6,981 nucleotides of DNA from Spirochaetaceae bacterium (lineage in GTDB: Bacteria; Spirochaetota; Spirochaetia; Treponematales; Treponemataceae). A program made the position numbers and the translations under genes. The stretch lies in NCBI GenBank assembly GCA_031290725.1, contig JAITMZ010000081.1, positions 1-6,981 on the forward strand, written 5' to 3'. A model generated the notes under the pieces. The model worked only from the letters and a program-made list of their open reading frames with translations. It was not told the DNA's origin and searched no databases. Below, piece after piece: positions 1 to 6,780 of the stretch (position 1 is the first letter of the stretch; each line of letters opens with the position of its first letter).

Positions 1-1055
1 CGCTCAAAGCTCCCCACGAATTCCCCGTGGTTCAGCTTTACCGGCACCTGCTCAACGCCCTCCTGTACCCCCGGCACCTCATCGGGCTTGTACAGCCTGA
101 TGGCCACCCGCCCTTCCGCCAGATCGTCGATTTCCCGCACCGTGGCCGTGGCGTCCCGCTCGGGAACCCAGCCGGTGATCCGGTACACCAGCATGGTGGA
201 TTCCAGGTTTTCCTGCACCGCCAGGACCTGGGTGGCCACGGAAAAATTGCACAGCAGATGCTGGAAGATAAAACCGTGGGTTTCAGCGAATTTCCTGCGC
301 GCCGCCGTGACCTGCTCAAATGCTTCCTGCGCCTTTGCGGTTTGCTGCCGGAGCCGGTCCAGGGCTTCTGCGGGGATCCCCTGGAAATCTTTGGCTATTT
401 CTATCGGTACAAAACCCGCTTTTTTGAGCTCCGTGTCCAGGGAAAATCGGCCTTTTTTGGACGACACGGCGATAATCCGGGACTTGTCTTCCCCCAGGGC
501 CACGATTGCTCCGTGCTCACCCACGGCAAATTTGAGATTTTCCAGCCTTTCCGGGTCCACCCTGCCGATTCGGATGGACAGGAACGATACCTGATCCAGC
601 TCGGAGTACGGCACCTGAAGGTTGGAAAAGGCCAAGGCCTCCCGATAGGCGCTTTCCATGCGTTTGTGGGCTTGCTCCAGCTCCGACTCTTCACGCTTGA
701 ACTGCTCGGTTACGGAGATCATCTTCCGGGTGTCCCTGTAGTCCCGCTCGGAGGGCAGCCCCGTCGATGCGGTCAGCCCGGCGGGTTCCGGAATGTTCAG
801 ATACGCCCTGGCTTCCTGGAGGCGCTGGAAGATTTCTTTTGCTTCCACCAGATGGTCGAACTCCTCTCCGAAGCCGGAATCCAGTTGGTGCATGGCGTCG
901 ATAGGAGCGGAGCTGTGCACCTTGTTCAGTGACTGAGCGACGGAGTCTGACTGGAAGGCGAAACAGCCTTGCTTGCCCAGGTATTCGATTACCCGGCTTA
1001 TGTCGTCCTTCATCACCAGCAGTTCGATAAACTGCATCTTCGCGGTTCGTGCCAT
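1..1055 (-). CDS. ntpI: V-type ATP synthase subunit I, N-terminal part (truncated by window edge)
   Basis: This is the membrane stator subunit (I, equivalent to a) of an A/V-type rotary ATPase, which holds the ion half-channels and anchors the peripheral stalks. The reading frame is open from the ATG at 1055 to the left edge, giving 351 codons. Family members are usually about 600-660 residues, so the membrane half lies outside the window. What is visible is the soluble arm: it starts MARTAKMQFIELLV, has heptad-like helices around residues 70-145 and 230-265, and carries the family signature GWVP at 295-298 and a PVKL motif at 338-341 just before the expected first membrane segment. The start lies 3 bases after the stop of subunit C, with G-rich Shine-Dalgarno-like sequence inside the end of that gene, suggesting coupled translation. 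Family assignment is from recognised motifs and from context. Confidence 0.9.
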   Translation of the reverse strand, partial: MARTAKMQFIELLVMKDDISRVIEYLGKQGCFAFQSDSVAQSLNKVHSSAPIDAMHQLDSGFGEEFDHLVEAKEIFQRLQEARAYLNIPEPAGLTASTGLPSERDYRDTRKMISVTEQFKREESELEQAHKRMESAYREALAFSNLQVPYSELDQVSFLSIRIGRVDPERLENLKFAVGEHGAIVALGEDKSRIIAVSSKKGRFSLDTELKKAGFVPIEIAKDFQGIPAEALDRLRQQTAKAQEAFEQVTAARRKFAETHGFIFQHLLCNFSVATQVLAVQENLESTMLVYRITGWVPERDATATVREIDDLAEGRVAIRLYKPDEVPGVQEGVEQVPVKLNHGEFVGSFE

Positions 1056-1058
1056 CCC

Positions 1059-2123
1059 TCATACCCCCGCAAATTCCCGGGCTTCCTGATGACCCACGTT
1101 CAGGCGCAGGCTTTCGGTTACCGTCCGGATACAATTCAGCTCATATCGCTTGATAAAAAACCATGCCCCCAACACCGCATCGGTGAAAGGCTGCTGGTGG
1201 AATATGTGTATCAGGGTATGCTGGGTGTTCCGCCGGAAAGAACGGCTCATCCAACCGGGGTCGATGGTCCAGGGGACGTCGCTGCTGTGGGGATTGAGCA
1301 TACCGGCGTAGCGCCATTTTTCCCAGGCAGCATAGGAATTTATCGGATAGTCCAGGATACGCGCCGCCTCCCGGGCCAAGGGGTCATTGGGATCGATTTT
1401 ATCTCCCGAATAGGCCAGGCGGGGAAGAATTTCCTCCGGAGAAAACTCGAAATACACCTTCAGCCGGATGGCCCACAGGATATTAGTCTCCACGATGTAC
1501 CGTTTTACCATATCCTCGACGGCCTCCCGGTCTTTTTTCGGTGATTTTTGCAGCGCCCGCCACAGGTCCGATGTCCACTGCTTGTCCAGGCGCTCGTCCA
1601 GGGCTTGCTGTTCCTGGGGCGCGGGGATGCGGTCGTACCAGCTCACCGGTGATCCCCTGGTAACCCGGGCGATGTCCGGCCAGGCCGTGTAGTTGAGCAT
1701 GGCGTAGGGCGATATATCAATAATTTGCAGGCCCTGCCCCAGACTGTACCTTGGGCCGCGCCCTGGGTCAATGCCTTGCCCCGGCTTAAGGTCGGAATCG
1801 GCGTTTCCGGCGGCGGCGGCCATCATCTTCAGGTTGTCGTAATCGAAGGAGCGAATCAGGCCGGTGATCAGGGCACCCGGCTTGGAATAAGCACTCAGGA
1901 GGGTGATGTAGTCCCGGACAAATTTATTCACCGCCGCCACTTCCAGGGCACGGGCAAAAAGCACCTCCGGAAGCATCGGCGCATCCTCGGTAAACAGCAG
2001 CGCCCACAATTCCTGGAGGGTGCGGACTTCAAACAAGGCGGCAACCCGGGGTCCCACAAAGGATTTTGCGAGAATTTCGCTTGCCCTGGCGTACACATAG
2101 GCATCGGCGCTAAATCTGTCCAT
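1059..2123 (-). CDS. ntpC: V-type ATP synthase subunit C
   Basis: Subunit C (eukaryotic d / AC39 family) is the funnel-shaped cap that connects the central stalk to the membrane rotor ring. The 354-residue length fits the family. The start region (YVYARASEILAK, residues 9-20) resembles the usual N-terminus. Two family-typical segments are clear: residues 211-225, with conserved Glu, Asn and Arg in VETNILWAIRLKVYF, and the C-terminal block 319-343, with KRYELNCIRTVTESLR at 325-340, which matches the ExxNLRxIxxG-type end of AC39 proteins. The start is well supported by AAGGAG (2128-2133) four bases upstream. It lies 41 bases after the H/G-like gene and 3 bases before subunit I. A Gly/Asp/Pro-rich stretch at about 106-132 is probably a loop insertion. 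I infer an intact gene with no frameshift. Confidence 0.88.
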   Translation of the reverse strand: MDRFSADAYVYARASEILAKSFVGPRVAALFEVRTLQELWALLFTEDAPMLPEVLFARALEVAAVNKFVRDYITLLSAYSKPGALITGLIRSFDYDNLKMMAAAAGNADSDLKPGQGIDPGRGPRYSLGQGLQIIDISPYAMLNYTAWPDIARVTRGSPVSWYDRIPAPQEQQALDERLDKQWTSDLWRALQKSPKKDREAVEDMVKRYIVETNILWAIRLKVYFEFSPEEILPRLAYSGDKIDPNDPLAREAARILDYPINSYAAWEKWRYAGMLNPHSSDVPWTIDPGWMSRSFRRNTQHTLIHIFHQQPFTDAVLGAWFFIKRYELNCIRTVTESLRLNVGHQEAREFAGV

Positions 2124-2164
2124 GATTCTCCTTGAAAAATCTAACCGGGTTTTTCGACGCGCAC

Positions 2165-2461
2165 TTAAAAAAGAGCGCCCAGCAGTGTATTAAAAGAACC
2201 CGTATCCGCCTCAAGGGACTCAAGCCTACCGCAGTACTCAGCGGTTTGCGTTTGGTGCGTCCGCTCAAGGCGTTCCCTAGCGGCCCGGTATTCCGATTCA
2301 AGACCCGCTATCAGGGTTTCATAACGGCTTTTGAAGGTCTCTTCCGCCTCCGCGCGCGTTCTGGTAATCCTTCGGCTGGCCTCCGCCTGAGATTCGAGCA
2401 ATATCTCAAAGGCCCGATGTTCCCGTTCGAGCAGGCGGTTTATAACATCATTTTCCTGCAT
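2165..2461 (-). CDS. Small coiled-coil protein, likely V-type ATPase peripheral-stalk subunit H/G
   Basis: This 98-residue protein is almost entirely charged and helical (many E, R, A, L; no membrane segment; prolines absent), as expected for the long coiled coil that pairs with subunit E in the peripheral stalk of A/V-ATPases. Its position directly before subunits C and I supports this, because H/G is often the first gene of such operons. The start at 2461 gives MQENDVINRLLEREHRAFEI and lies 7 bases beyond the secG stop. A longer frame back to 2635 exists, but the added N-terminus is Arg/Pro-rich noise antisense-like to family expectations and overlaps secG. No good Shine-Dalgarno precedes the chosen start; an A-run sits there instead, so translation probably depends on ribosomes finishing secG. 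The role is inferred from composition and context, not from a sequence signature. Confidence 0.7.
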   Translation of the reverse strand: MQENDVINRLLEREHRAFEILLESQAEASRRITRTRAEAEETFKSRYETLIAGLESEYRAARERLERTHQTQTAEYCGRLESLEADTGSFNTLLGALF

Positions 2462-2468
2462 TGTTTTT

Positions 2469-2858
2469 TTACTTACCCGCCCCACTGTCCGGAGCGGCTT
2501 CCCCAGCCCCCGCTGCCTGGGCCGCAGCGGGCGCGGCTTCTTCAGGCGCGGCATCATCGAGCCAAGACTTGCCCTCCTGTTCCGCGCCGGTAGTTTCCAG
2601 CACCGACGGGTCAAGCTGACGGGCCGCCGGCACACGGGTCAAAAACGCGAGAATGAAGGAGGTAACAAAAAAGAGCGCCACCAGCGAATAGGTGGTTCTA
2701 GTCAAAACATTGCCGGAGCGCGAACCGAAGGCCGCAGAGGCGGAGCTGCCGAACAGCCCGCCCATACCCCCTTCTTCATTCTGTATCAGCACAATGCTGA
2801 TGAGCAGTACGCAGATAATAACAAAGGCCGCCAAAAAAATAATACCGATAGTTCCCAT
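2469..2858 (-). CDS. secG: Preprotein translocase subunit SecG
   Basis: SecG is the small auxiliary subunit of the SecYEG channel in the inner membrane. The 129-residue protein has the standard layout: a first membrane helix at about 3-25, ending in the conserved LIQNEEGGMGGLFG (24-37), the Ser/Ala/Gly-rich cytoplasmic loop with FGSRSGNVLTRTT (44-56), a second membrane helix at about 57-74, then an Ala/Glu/Pro-rich acidic tail from about 80 to 129. The tail is longer than in minimal SecG proteins. Such low-complexity extensions are common in the family. The ATG at 2858 has GGGGAG at 2868-2873, nine bases upstream. It is the first gene of the leftward operon and is followed after 7 bases by the V-ATPase stalk gene. 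Confidence 0.93.
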   Translation of the reverse strand: MGTIGIIFLAAFVIICVLLISIVLIQNEEGGMGGLFGSSASAAFGSRSGNVLTRTTYSLVALFFVTSFILAFLTRVPAARQLDPSVLETTGAEQEGKSWLDDAAPEEAAPAAAQAAGAGEAAPDSGAGK

Positions 2859-2914
2859 CGCAAAAAACTCCCCAAAGGCTTTATAAAAATTACAAGCTCA
2901 TAATTATACTATTT

Positions 2915-2943
2915 AATATACCACGATTATAAAAAATATGCAA
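2915..2943 (-). promoter_or_regulatory. Predicted sigma-70-type promoter for secG and the V-ATPase genes
   Basis: Read leftward, TTGCAT (2943-2938) is followed after 17 bases by TATATT (2920-2915). A TG dinucleotide with one base before the hexamer makes it an extended -10 (TGGTATATT). A start near 2908 would give a leader of about 50 bases with the secG ribosome site inside it. Two other TATAAT hexamers on this strand (2908-2903 and 2952-2947) are alternatives with poorer -35 partners. Confidence 0.6.
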
Positions 2944-2970
2944 TGGATTATACCGATTTTTTTATTTTTT

Positions 2971-3001
2971 TTCACACAAATCGCAAAAAACTTGGTATAA
3001 T
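2971..3001 (+). promoter_or_regulatory. Predicted sigma-70-type extended -10 promoter for ygfK
   Basis: A perfect TATAAT lies at 2996-3001, preceded by TGG (2993-2995), giving the extended -10 form TGnTATAAT. A -35-like TTCACA is at 2971-2976, but the 19-base spacer is long, so the extended -10 and the adjacent T-rich tract (2957-2972) probably do most of the work. Initiation near 3008 would give a leader of about 20 bases, with GGGAGG at 3017-3022 placed five bases before the ATG at 3028. Confidence 0.65.
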
Positions 3002-3027
3002 TAAGCTGCCTTACTTGGGAGGTTTTT

Positions 3028-6000
3028 ATGAGTGAGATCATGCGCCCGCTGTCCTTTGAGGATTTGATTCAATGGATTCAGTGTGAATATACCCGCAGCG
3101 GCTCTGTTTTCGGTATTCGGGAGGATAGGTTTTACAAAAATACGGGGGGTAAAAGGACATCCCTCCTGGGCACGGAGATTTCATCCCCCATTGGGCCTGC
3201 TGCGGGGCCCCACACACAGATGGCGCAGAACATCCTGGCGGCCTACCTTGCGGGGGGGCGGTTCTTCGAGCTCAAAACCGTGCAGACCATGGACGGGGAG
3301 GAACTGCGGAAATGTGTGGCCCGGCCCTGTATCAACGCCGCCGACGAGGGCTACAATGTGGAGTGGTCCACGGAACTCACCGTGGAACAGGCGTTTGAGG
3401 AATATGTGAAGGCCTGGTTCCTGCTCCACCTGTTTGGCCGGGAATTCGGCCTGCGGGAGGGCGGGGAAGCGGCGGATTTCATCTTCAACCAGAGCGTGGG
3501 CTACAGTCTGGAGGGAATTCGGTCGGCGAAGATCGACGGATATATCCAGGGCATGAGGGACGCCGGAAGCACAGCGGTCTGGAAGCACTGCCGGGACTAC
3601 CTTGCGGCGAACCTGGGTCTGTTCCGGCGCTTTGACCGGGCTGACCTGGAAGCTGTTTCGCCGGCCATCGCGCCGGGCATCACCCTGTCCACGCTGCACG
3701 GCTGTCCCCGGGAGGAGATCGAGAAAATCGCGGATTATCTGCTCCGGGAGAAGAAGCTCCACACCTATATCAAGTGCAACCCCACGCTCCTGGGCTACCA
3801 TACCGCCCGGCGTATCCTGGACAGCATGGATTACGGCTACGTCGCCTTCGACGACCATCATTTTCGGGAGGATTTACAGTTTGACGACGCAGCGGATATG
3901 CTCAATCGGCTGCGGCGCACCGCCGGGGAACTGGGCCTGACCCTGGGGGTGAAGATCACCAACACCTTTCCGGTGGAAATCAAGGCCGGAGAATTACCGG
4001 GGAACGAAATGTATATGTCCGGCCGGGCGCTTTTTCCGCTGTCCATCACCGTGGCGGCACAGTTGTCCCAGACATTCGGGGGGAAACTCCCCATTTCCTA
4101 CTCGGGGGGTGCGGATTACTTCAACCTGGCGGAAATCCTGTCCACGGGAATTCGCCCGGTAACCATGGCCACCACCCTGCTCAAACCGGGGGGCTATGCG
4201 CGGCTGAACCAGTTGGCGTCCCTGGCGGAAGGGGTGCCGCAGGCCGAACCCGGGGCGTCCATCGACATGGGTAAACTGAGGGCATTGGCGGACTCGGCGG
4301 TCACCATGGAGCGCTACCGCAAGGACTACCGGCACATACCCGCCGGGGTTTCCCTTCGGACGGGGCTTCGGAAAATCGGATCGCCGCTCCCGCTTTTTGA
4401 CTGTGCCACAGCGCCCTGCAGCGACGGCTGTCCTATTCACCAGCAAATTCCGGCGTATCTGGAAAAGGTCGCCCTGGGGGACTACCACGGGGCATTCGAT
4501 ATTATCGCACGGGACAATACGGCGCCCTCCATCACCGGGACCATCTGCGACCACCGGTGCCAGCACACCTGTACCCGCCTGGACTACGAAGATGCCCTGG
4601 AAATACGCAGGGCCAAACGGCTGGCCGCAGAGCACGCCCAGGACGCATACACCGCGCGCCTGGCACCGCCGGCCTTGAAAACCGGCAAATCCGTGGGGAT
4701 CGTGGGTGCCGGGCCGGGGGGGATCGCCGCCGCGGTGTATCTCCGGCGAAACGGTGTGCCCGTGACCGTCTACGAGCGCGGGGCCGATGCCTACGGTGTG
4801 CCCCGGCGGGTGATCCCGTCGTTCCGCATATCCGGTGACGCCATTGACCGGGACCTGCGGATGGCTGAAAAACTGGGCATTGACTTTGTGTTCAACGCCG
4901 ATGTGGACAGCGAAAAACTGGCGGGCCTGCGAAAAAAACACGCCTTCCTGGTGCTGGCCGTCGGCACCTGGAAAGCCGGATTATCCCCGGTACGGGAAGG
5001 GGGCGAACACATCATGGACGGCCTGGCCTTCCTGGAAGCCTCCAAATCCTCGGGACTGCGGCTTGAGTTGGGCAAAACCGTGGGTATCATCGGGGGCGGC
5101 GATGTGGCTATGGACTGTGCGCGGGCAGCGAAACGCAACCGGGGGGTGGAAAAGGTGACCGTCGTCTACCGCCGTACCAGGGAATTTATGCCCGCCCAAA
5201 AAGAGGAAATACAAATGGCCCTGGCCGAGGGGGTAGAGATTCTGGAACTCGCCGCACCGGAGACCTACCGGGACGGCGTGCTTACCTGCGAGGTACAAGC
5301 CCTGGGGGGCTATGACCAAACCGGGCGGCGGGGTATCATGGGTACGGGGAAGCGGGTTGCCGTGCAATTTCACACGGTGGTGGGCGCCGTGGGGGCGCGG
5401 GCGGACACATCCATCTTCATCAAAGCCGGCGCCAACGTAAATGACCGGGGATTGGTTGTGCTCAACGATGCCAACGAGACGTCGGTACCCAACCTGTATG
5501 CGGCGGGGGACTGCAAGGCCGGGCCGGCCACGGTGGTGAAGGCCATGGCGGACAGCAAGGTCATCGCCGGGGACATACTGCGCAAACTGGGATTGGAACG
5601 CGATTTCGGCCGCCCGGTGAAGCCCGCCGTTAAACCGGAAGGGCTGTACCAAAAAAAAGGCGTCGTTATGGAGACATCCACGGAGAACACCGACGGCCTG
5701 CGCTGCCTGTCCTGCGGGGTGGTGTGCGAAATCTGTGTGGACGTGTGTCCCAACCGGGCGAATATGGCGGTGACCGTGGGGGGCTTTTCCCAGGCGCGGC
5801 AGATAGTGCACCTGGATAGGCTCTGCAACGAGTGCGGGAATTGCGCCCTGTTCTGCCCCCACGACGGAAAACCCTATCGGGATAAATTCACCATTTTTTC
5901 CGACCGGGAGGACTTCGACGCCAGCGGCAACTACGGCACCCTTCCCCTGCCGGACGGCACCCACAAACTGCGCCTCCCGGACAATGCACCGGATGTGACG

Positions 6001-6045
6001 GCTCTGCTCACGCACCTGGGATTCCTCGCCTACTATAAGCGCTGA
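3028..6045 (+). CDS. ygfK: YgfK-family iron-sulfur flavoprotein oxidoreductase (putative selenate reductase subunit)
   Basis: This is a 1005-residue multidomain cytoplasmic redox enzyme, close to the roughly 1030 residues of E. coli YgfK. Residues 1-430 resemble a dihydroorotate/dihydropyrimidine dehydrogenase TIM barrel (GPAAGPHTQ at 56-64, FELKTVQ at 80-86, HGCP at 224-227, YSGGADYFN at 358-366). Residues 450-850 are GltD-like: six cysteines (459, 464, 468, 507, 511, 515) that would bind Fe-S clusters, the FAD motif GAGPGG at 560-565, the NAD(P)H motif GGGDVAMD at 689-696, and AAGD at 825-828. The C-terminal domain has nine cysteines (893, 896, 900, 903, 907, 933, 936, 939, 943), fitting two [4Fe-4S] clusters. 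The start is fixed by GGGAGG and a strong promoter. Both flanking genes point the other way, so it is probably monocistronic. The selenate link comes from E. coli work; family members also accompany anaerobic purine/urate breakdown genes. The substrate here is unknown. Confidence 0.92.
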   Translation: MSEIMRPLSFEDLIQWIQCEYTRSGSVFGIREDRFYKNTGGKRTSLLGTEISSPIGPAAGPHTQMAQNILAAYLAGGRFFELKTVQTMDGEELRKCVARPCINAADEGYNVEWSTELTVEQAFEEYVKAWFLLHLFGREFGLREGGEAADFIFNQSVGYSLEGIRSAKIDGYIQGMRDAGSTAVWKHCRDYLAANLGLFRRFDRADLEAVSPAIAPGITLSTLHGCPREEIEKIADYLLREKKLHTYIKCNPTLLGYHTARRILDSMDYGYVAFDDHHFREDLQFDDAADMLNRLRRTAGELGLTLGVKITNTFPVEIKAGELPGNEMYMSGRALFPLSITVAAQLSQTFGGKLPISYSGGADYFNLAEILSTGIRPVTMATTLLKPGGYARLNQLASLAEGVPQAEPGASIDMGKLRALADSAVTMERYRKDYRHIPAGVSLRTGLRKIGSPLPLFDCATAPCSDGCPIHQQIPAYLEKVALGDYHGAFDIIARDNTAPSITGTICDHRCQHTCTRLDYEDALEIRRAKRLAAEHAQDAYTARLAPPALKTGKSVGIVGAGPGGIAAAVYLRRNGVPVTVYERGADAYGVPRRVIPSFRISGDAIDRDLRMAEKLGIDFVFNADVDSEKLAGLRKKHAFLVLAVGTWKAGLSPVREGGEHIMDGLAFLEASKSSGLRLELGKTVGIIGGGDVAMDCARAAKRNRGVEKVTVVYRRTREFMPAQKEEIQMALAEGVEILELAAPETYRDGVLTCEVQALGGYDQTGRRGIMGTGKRVAVQFHTVVGAVGARADTSIFIKAGANVNDRGLVVLNDANETSVPNLYAAGDCKAGPATVVKAMADSKVIAGDILRKLGLERDFGRPVKPAVKPEGLYQKKGVVMETSTENTDGLRCLSCGVVCEICVDVCPNRANMAVTVGGFSQARQIVHLDRLCNECGNCALFCPHDGKPYRDKFTIFSDREDFDASGNYGTLPLPDGTHKLRLPDNAPDVTALLTHLGFLAYYKR

Positions 6046-6065
6046 ACGGTGACGGGGGCTGGCTG

Positions 6066-6093
6066 GCGGGGCATTGAATGTCCTCGCCCCTGC
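6066..6093. other. Weak GC-rich hairpin in the convergent intergenic region
   Basis: GGGGC (6068-6072) can pair with GCCCC (6086-6090), extended by two further pairs across one bulged base (6066-6067 with 6092-6093). It begins about 20 bases after the ygfK stop and could slow or end transcription, but no T-run follows on either strand, so it does not qualify as a typical intrinsic terminator. Nothing else is recognisable in the remainder of 6046-6198. Confidence 0.25.
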
Positions 6094-6198
6094 ATACTAG
6101 TTGGGCTTTAGGATATTGCGTAGCTGTGGAATGTTCAGTGCCCCGTCCGCCTCACAAGCCGCAGACCGCCCCCGCCTCCTTCCCCGCAAGCCCGCCCC

Positions 6199-6780
6199 TC
6201 ACATGCGCCCGGCGTCCTCTTCCTGGTCCAAGTCGCCGAGTACCGCCCGCTGTAGGTCCGCATACGCATTCTGCGCGGCGGGCAAATTGGCAAGGCGCTG
6301 TTGGAGCAGGGCCTTCTCGGTCATGTTGATTCCCGGGGTACGGAGCGCATTGCTGAGCCGGGCGCGGTGGGCCTCGCAGGCGATGTGGTAGGCGTCCTTG
6401 GGCATCCCATGGTAGCGATACTCCTTCCGGTGCGGGGTGGCTTCCTCCACCGCGCGGTAGGCCGGGCTGCCCACCACTTTGAGGGCACGAAAGGCGTCGT
6501 CAAAGCTCTGTACCGCCTGGGTGAGGCTGGCGATGGCGAAGGTGTCCGAGGGGTCGCAAAACTCCCGTTCCTGGCTAAAAAAGGTGTACTCCGCAAGAAT
6601 AAACATTTTCGCGTCTCCCAGTGCCAGCACTTCCAGAAACGCATCCATGCCGGTGGACAAACCATCATGGAATGCTATTCTCCCCTCCCTCTCGCCGCCA
6701 TCGGTATCTAAACCCTTCCTGCCCTCATCAATACTAGCCGCAGCTTCAGCCACCCTAGCGACTAAGCCAGTCTTTTCCAT
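6199..6780 (-). CDS. Hypothetical protein, 193 residues, second gene of a pair
   Basis: I do not recognise this protein. It is predicted to be soluble and mostly helical, without signal peptide or membrane segment. Visible landmarks are an aromatic patch (MFILAEYTFFSQEREF, 59-74), a segment with Tyr and His residues (HRKEYRYHGMPKDAYHIACEAHRAR, roughly 117-141), and an acidic end (DLDQEED, 183-189). Two cysteines (75 and 135) are not in a metal-binding arrangement. The start at 6780 was chosen over an upstream ATG at 6837 because GGAGG lies six bases before it and the longer form adds an Arg-rich run (CSRRRRN). It overlaps the end of the 72-residue gene by 26 bases, so the two are almost certainly co-transcribed and perhaps translationally coupled. 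It converges on ygfK. No function is proposed. Confidence 0.72.
   Translation of the reverse strand: MEKTGLVARVAEAAASIDEGRKGLDTDGGEREGRIAFHDGLSTGMDAFLEVLALGDAKMFILAEYTFFSQEREFCDPSDTFAIASLTQAVQSFDDAFRALKVVGSPAYRAVEEATPHRKEYRYHGMPKDAYHIACEAHRARLSNALRTPGINMTEKALLQQRLANLPAAQNAYADLQRAVLGDLDQEEDAGRM

Noticed and set aside
27..932. Long plus-strand open frame (301 codons) opposite subunit I
   Set aside because: It is antisense to a recognisable V-ATPase subunit I frame; its translation is rich in Gly, His, Pro and Arg with no family features, as expected for the shadow of a GC-rich gene.
691..1134. Minus-strand frame of 147 codons overlapping the C/I junction
   Set aside because: It lies in another frame over the ends of two recognised genes, and its product is Arg/Gly/Pro-rich with no family features.
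969..2135. Plus-strand open frames opposite subunit C
   Set aside because: They are antisense shadows of an intact AC39-family gene and lack ribosome sites and recognisable domains.
2132..2635. Plus-strand frame at 2132-2593, and an extended start at 2635 for the stalk gene
   Set aside because: The plus frame is antisense to secG and the stalk gene. The extended start would place an Arg/Pro-rich N-terminus across secG; the ATG at 2461 gives a clean coiled coil right after the secG stop.
3181..6015. Long minus-strand open frames (226, 315 and 344 codons) opposite ygfK
   Set aside because: All are shadows of the intact 1005-residue gene; their translations are His/Gly/Pro-rich and show no conserved motif.
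3028..6045. Selenoprotein or true selenate reductase
   Set aside because: There is no in-frame TGA before the normal stop and no molybdopterin-binding domain; the selenate name is inherited from the E. coli gene annotation.
6046..6198. Intrinsic terminator between the convergent genes
   Set aside because: Only a short bulged GC hairpin is present and no T-run follows on either strand, so it is listed as a weak hairpin, not a terminator.
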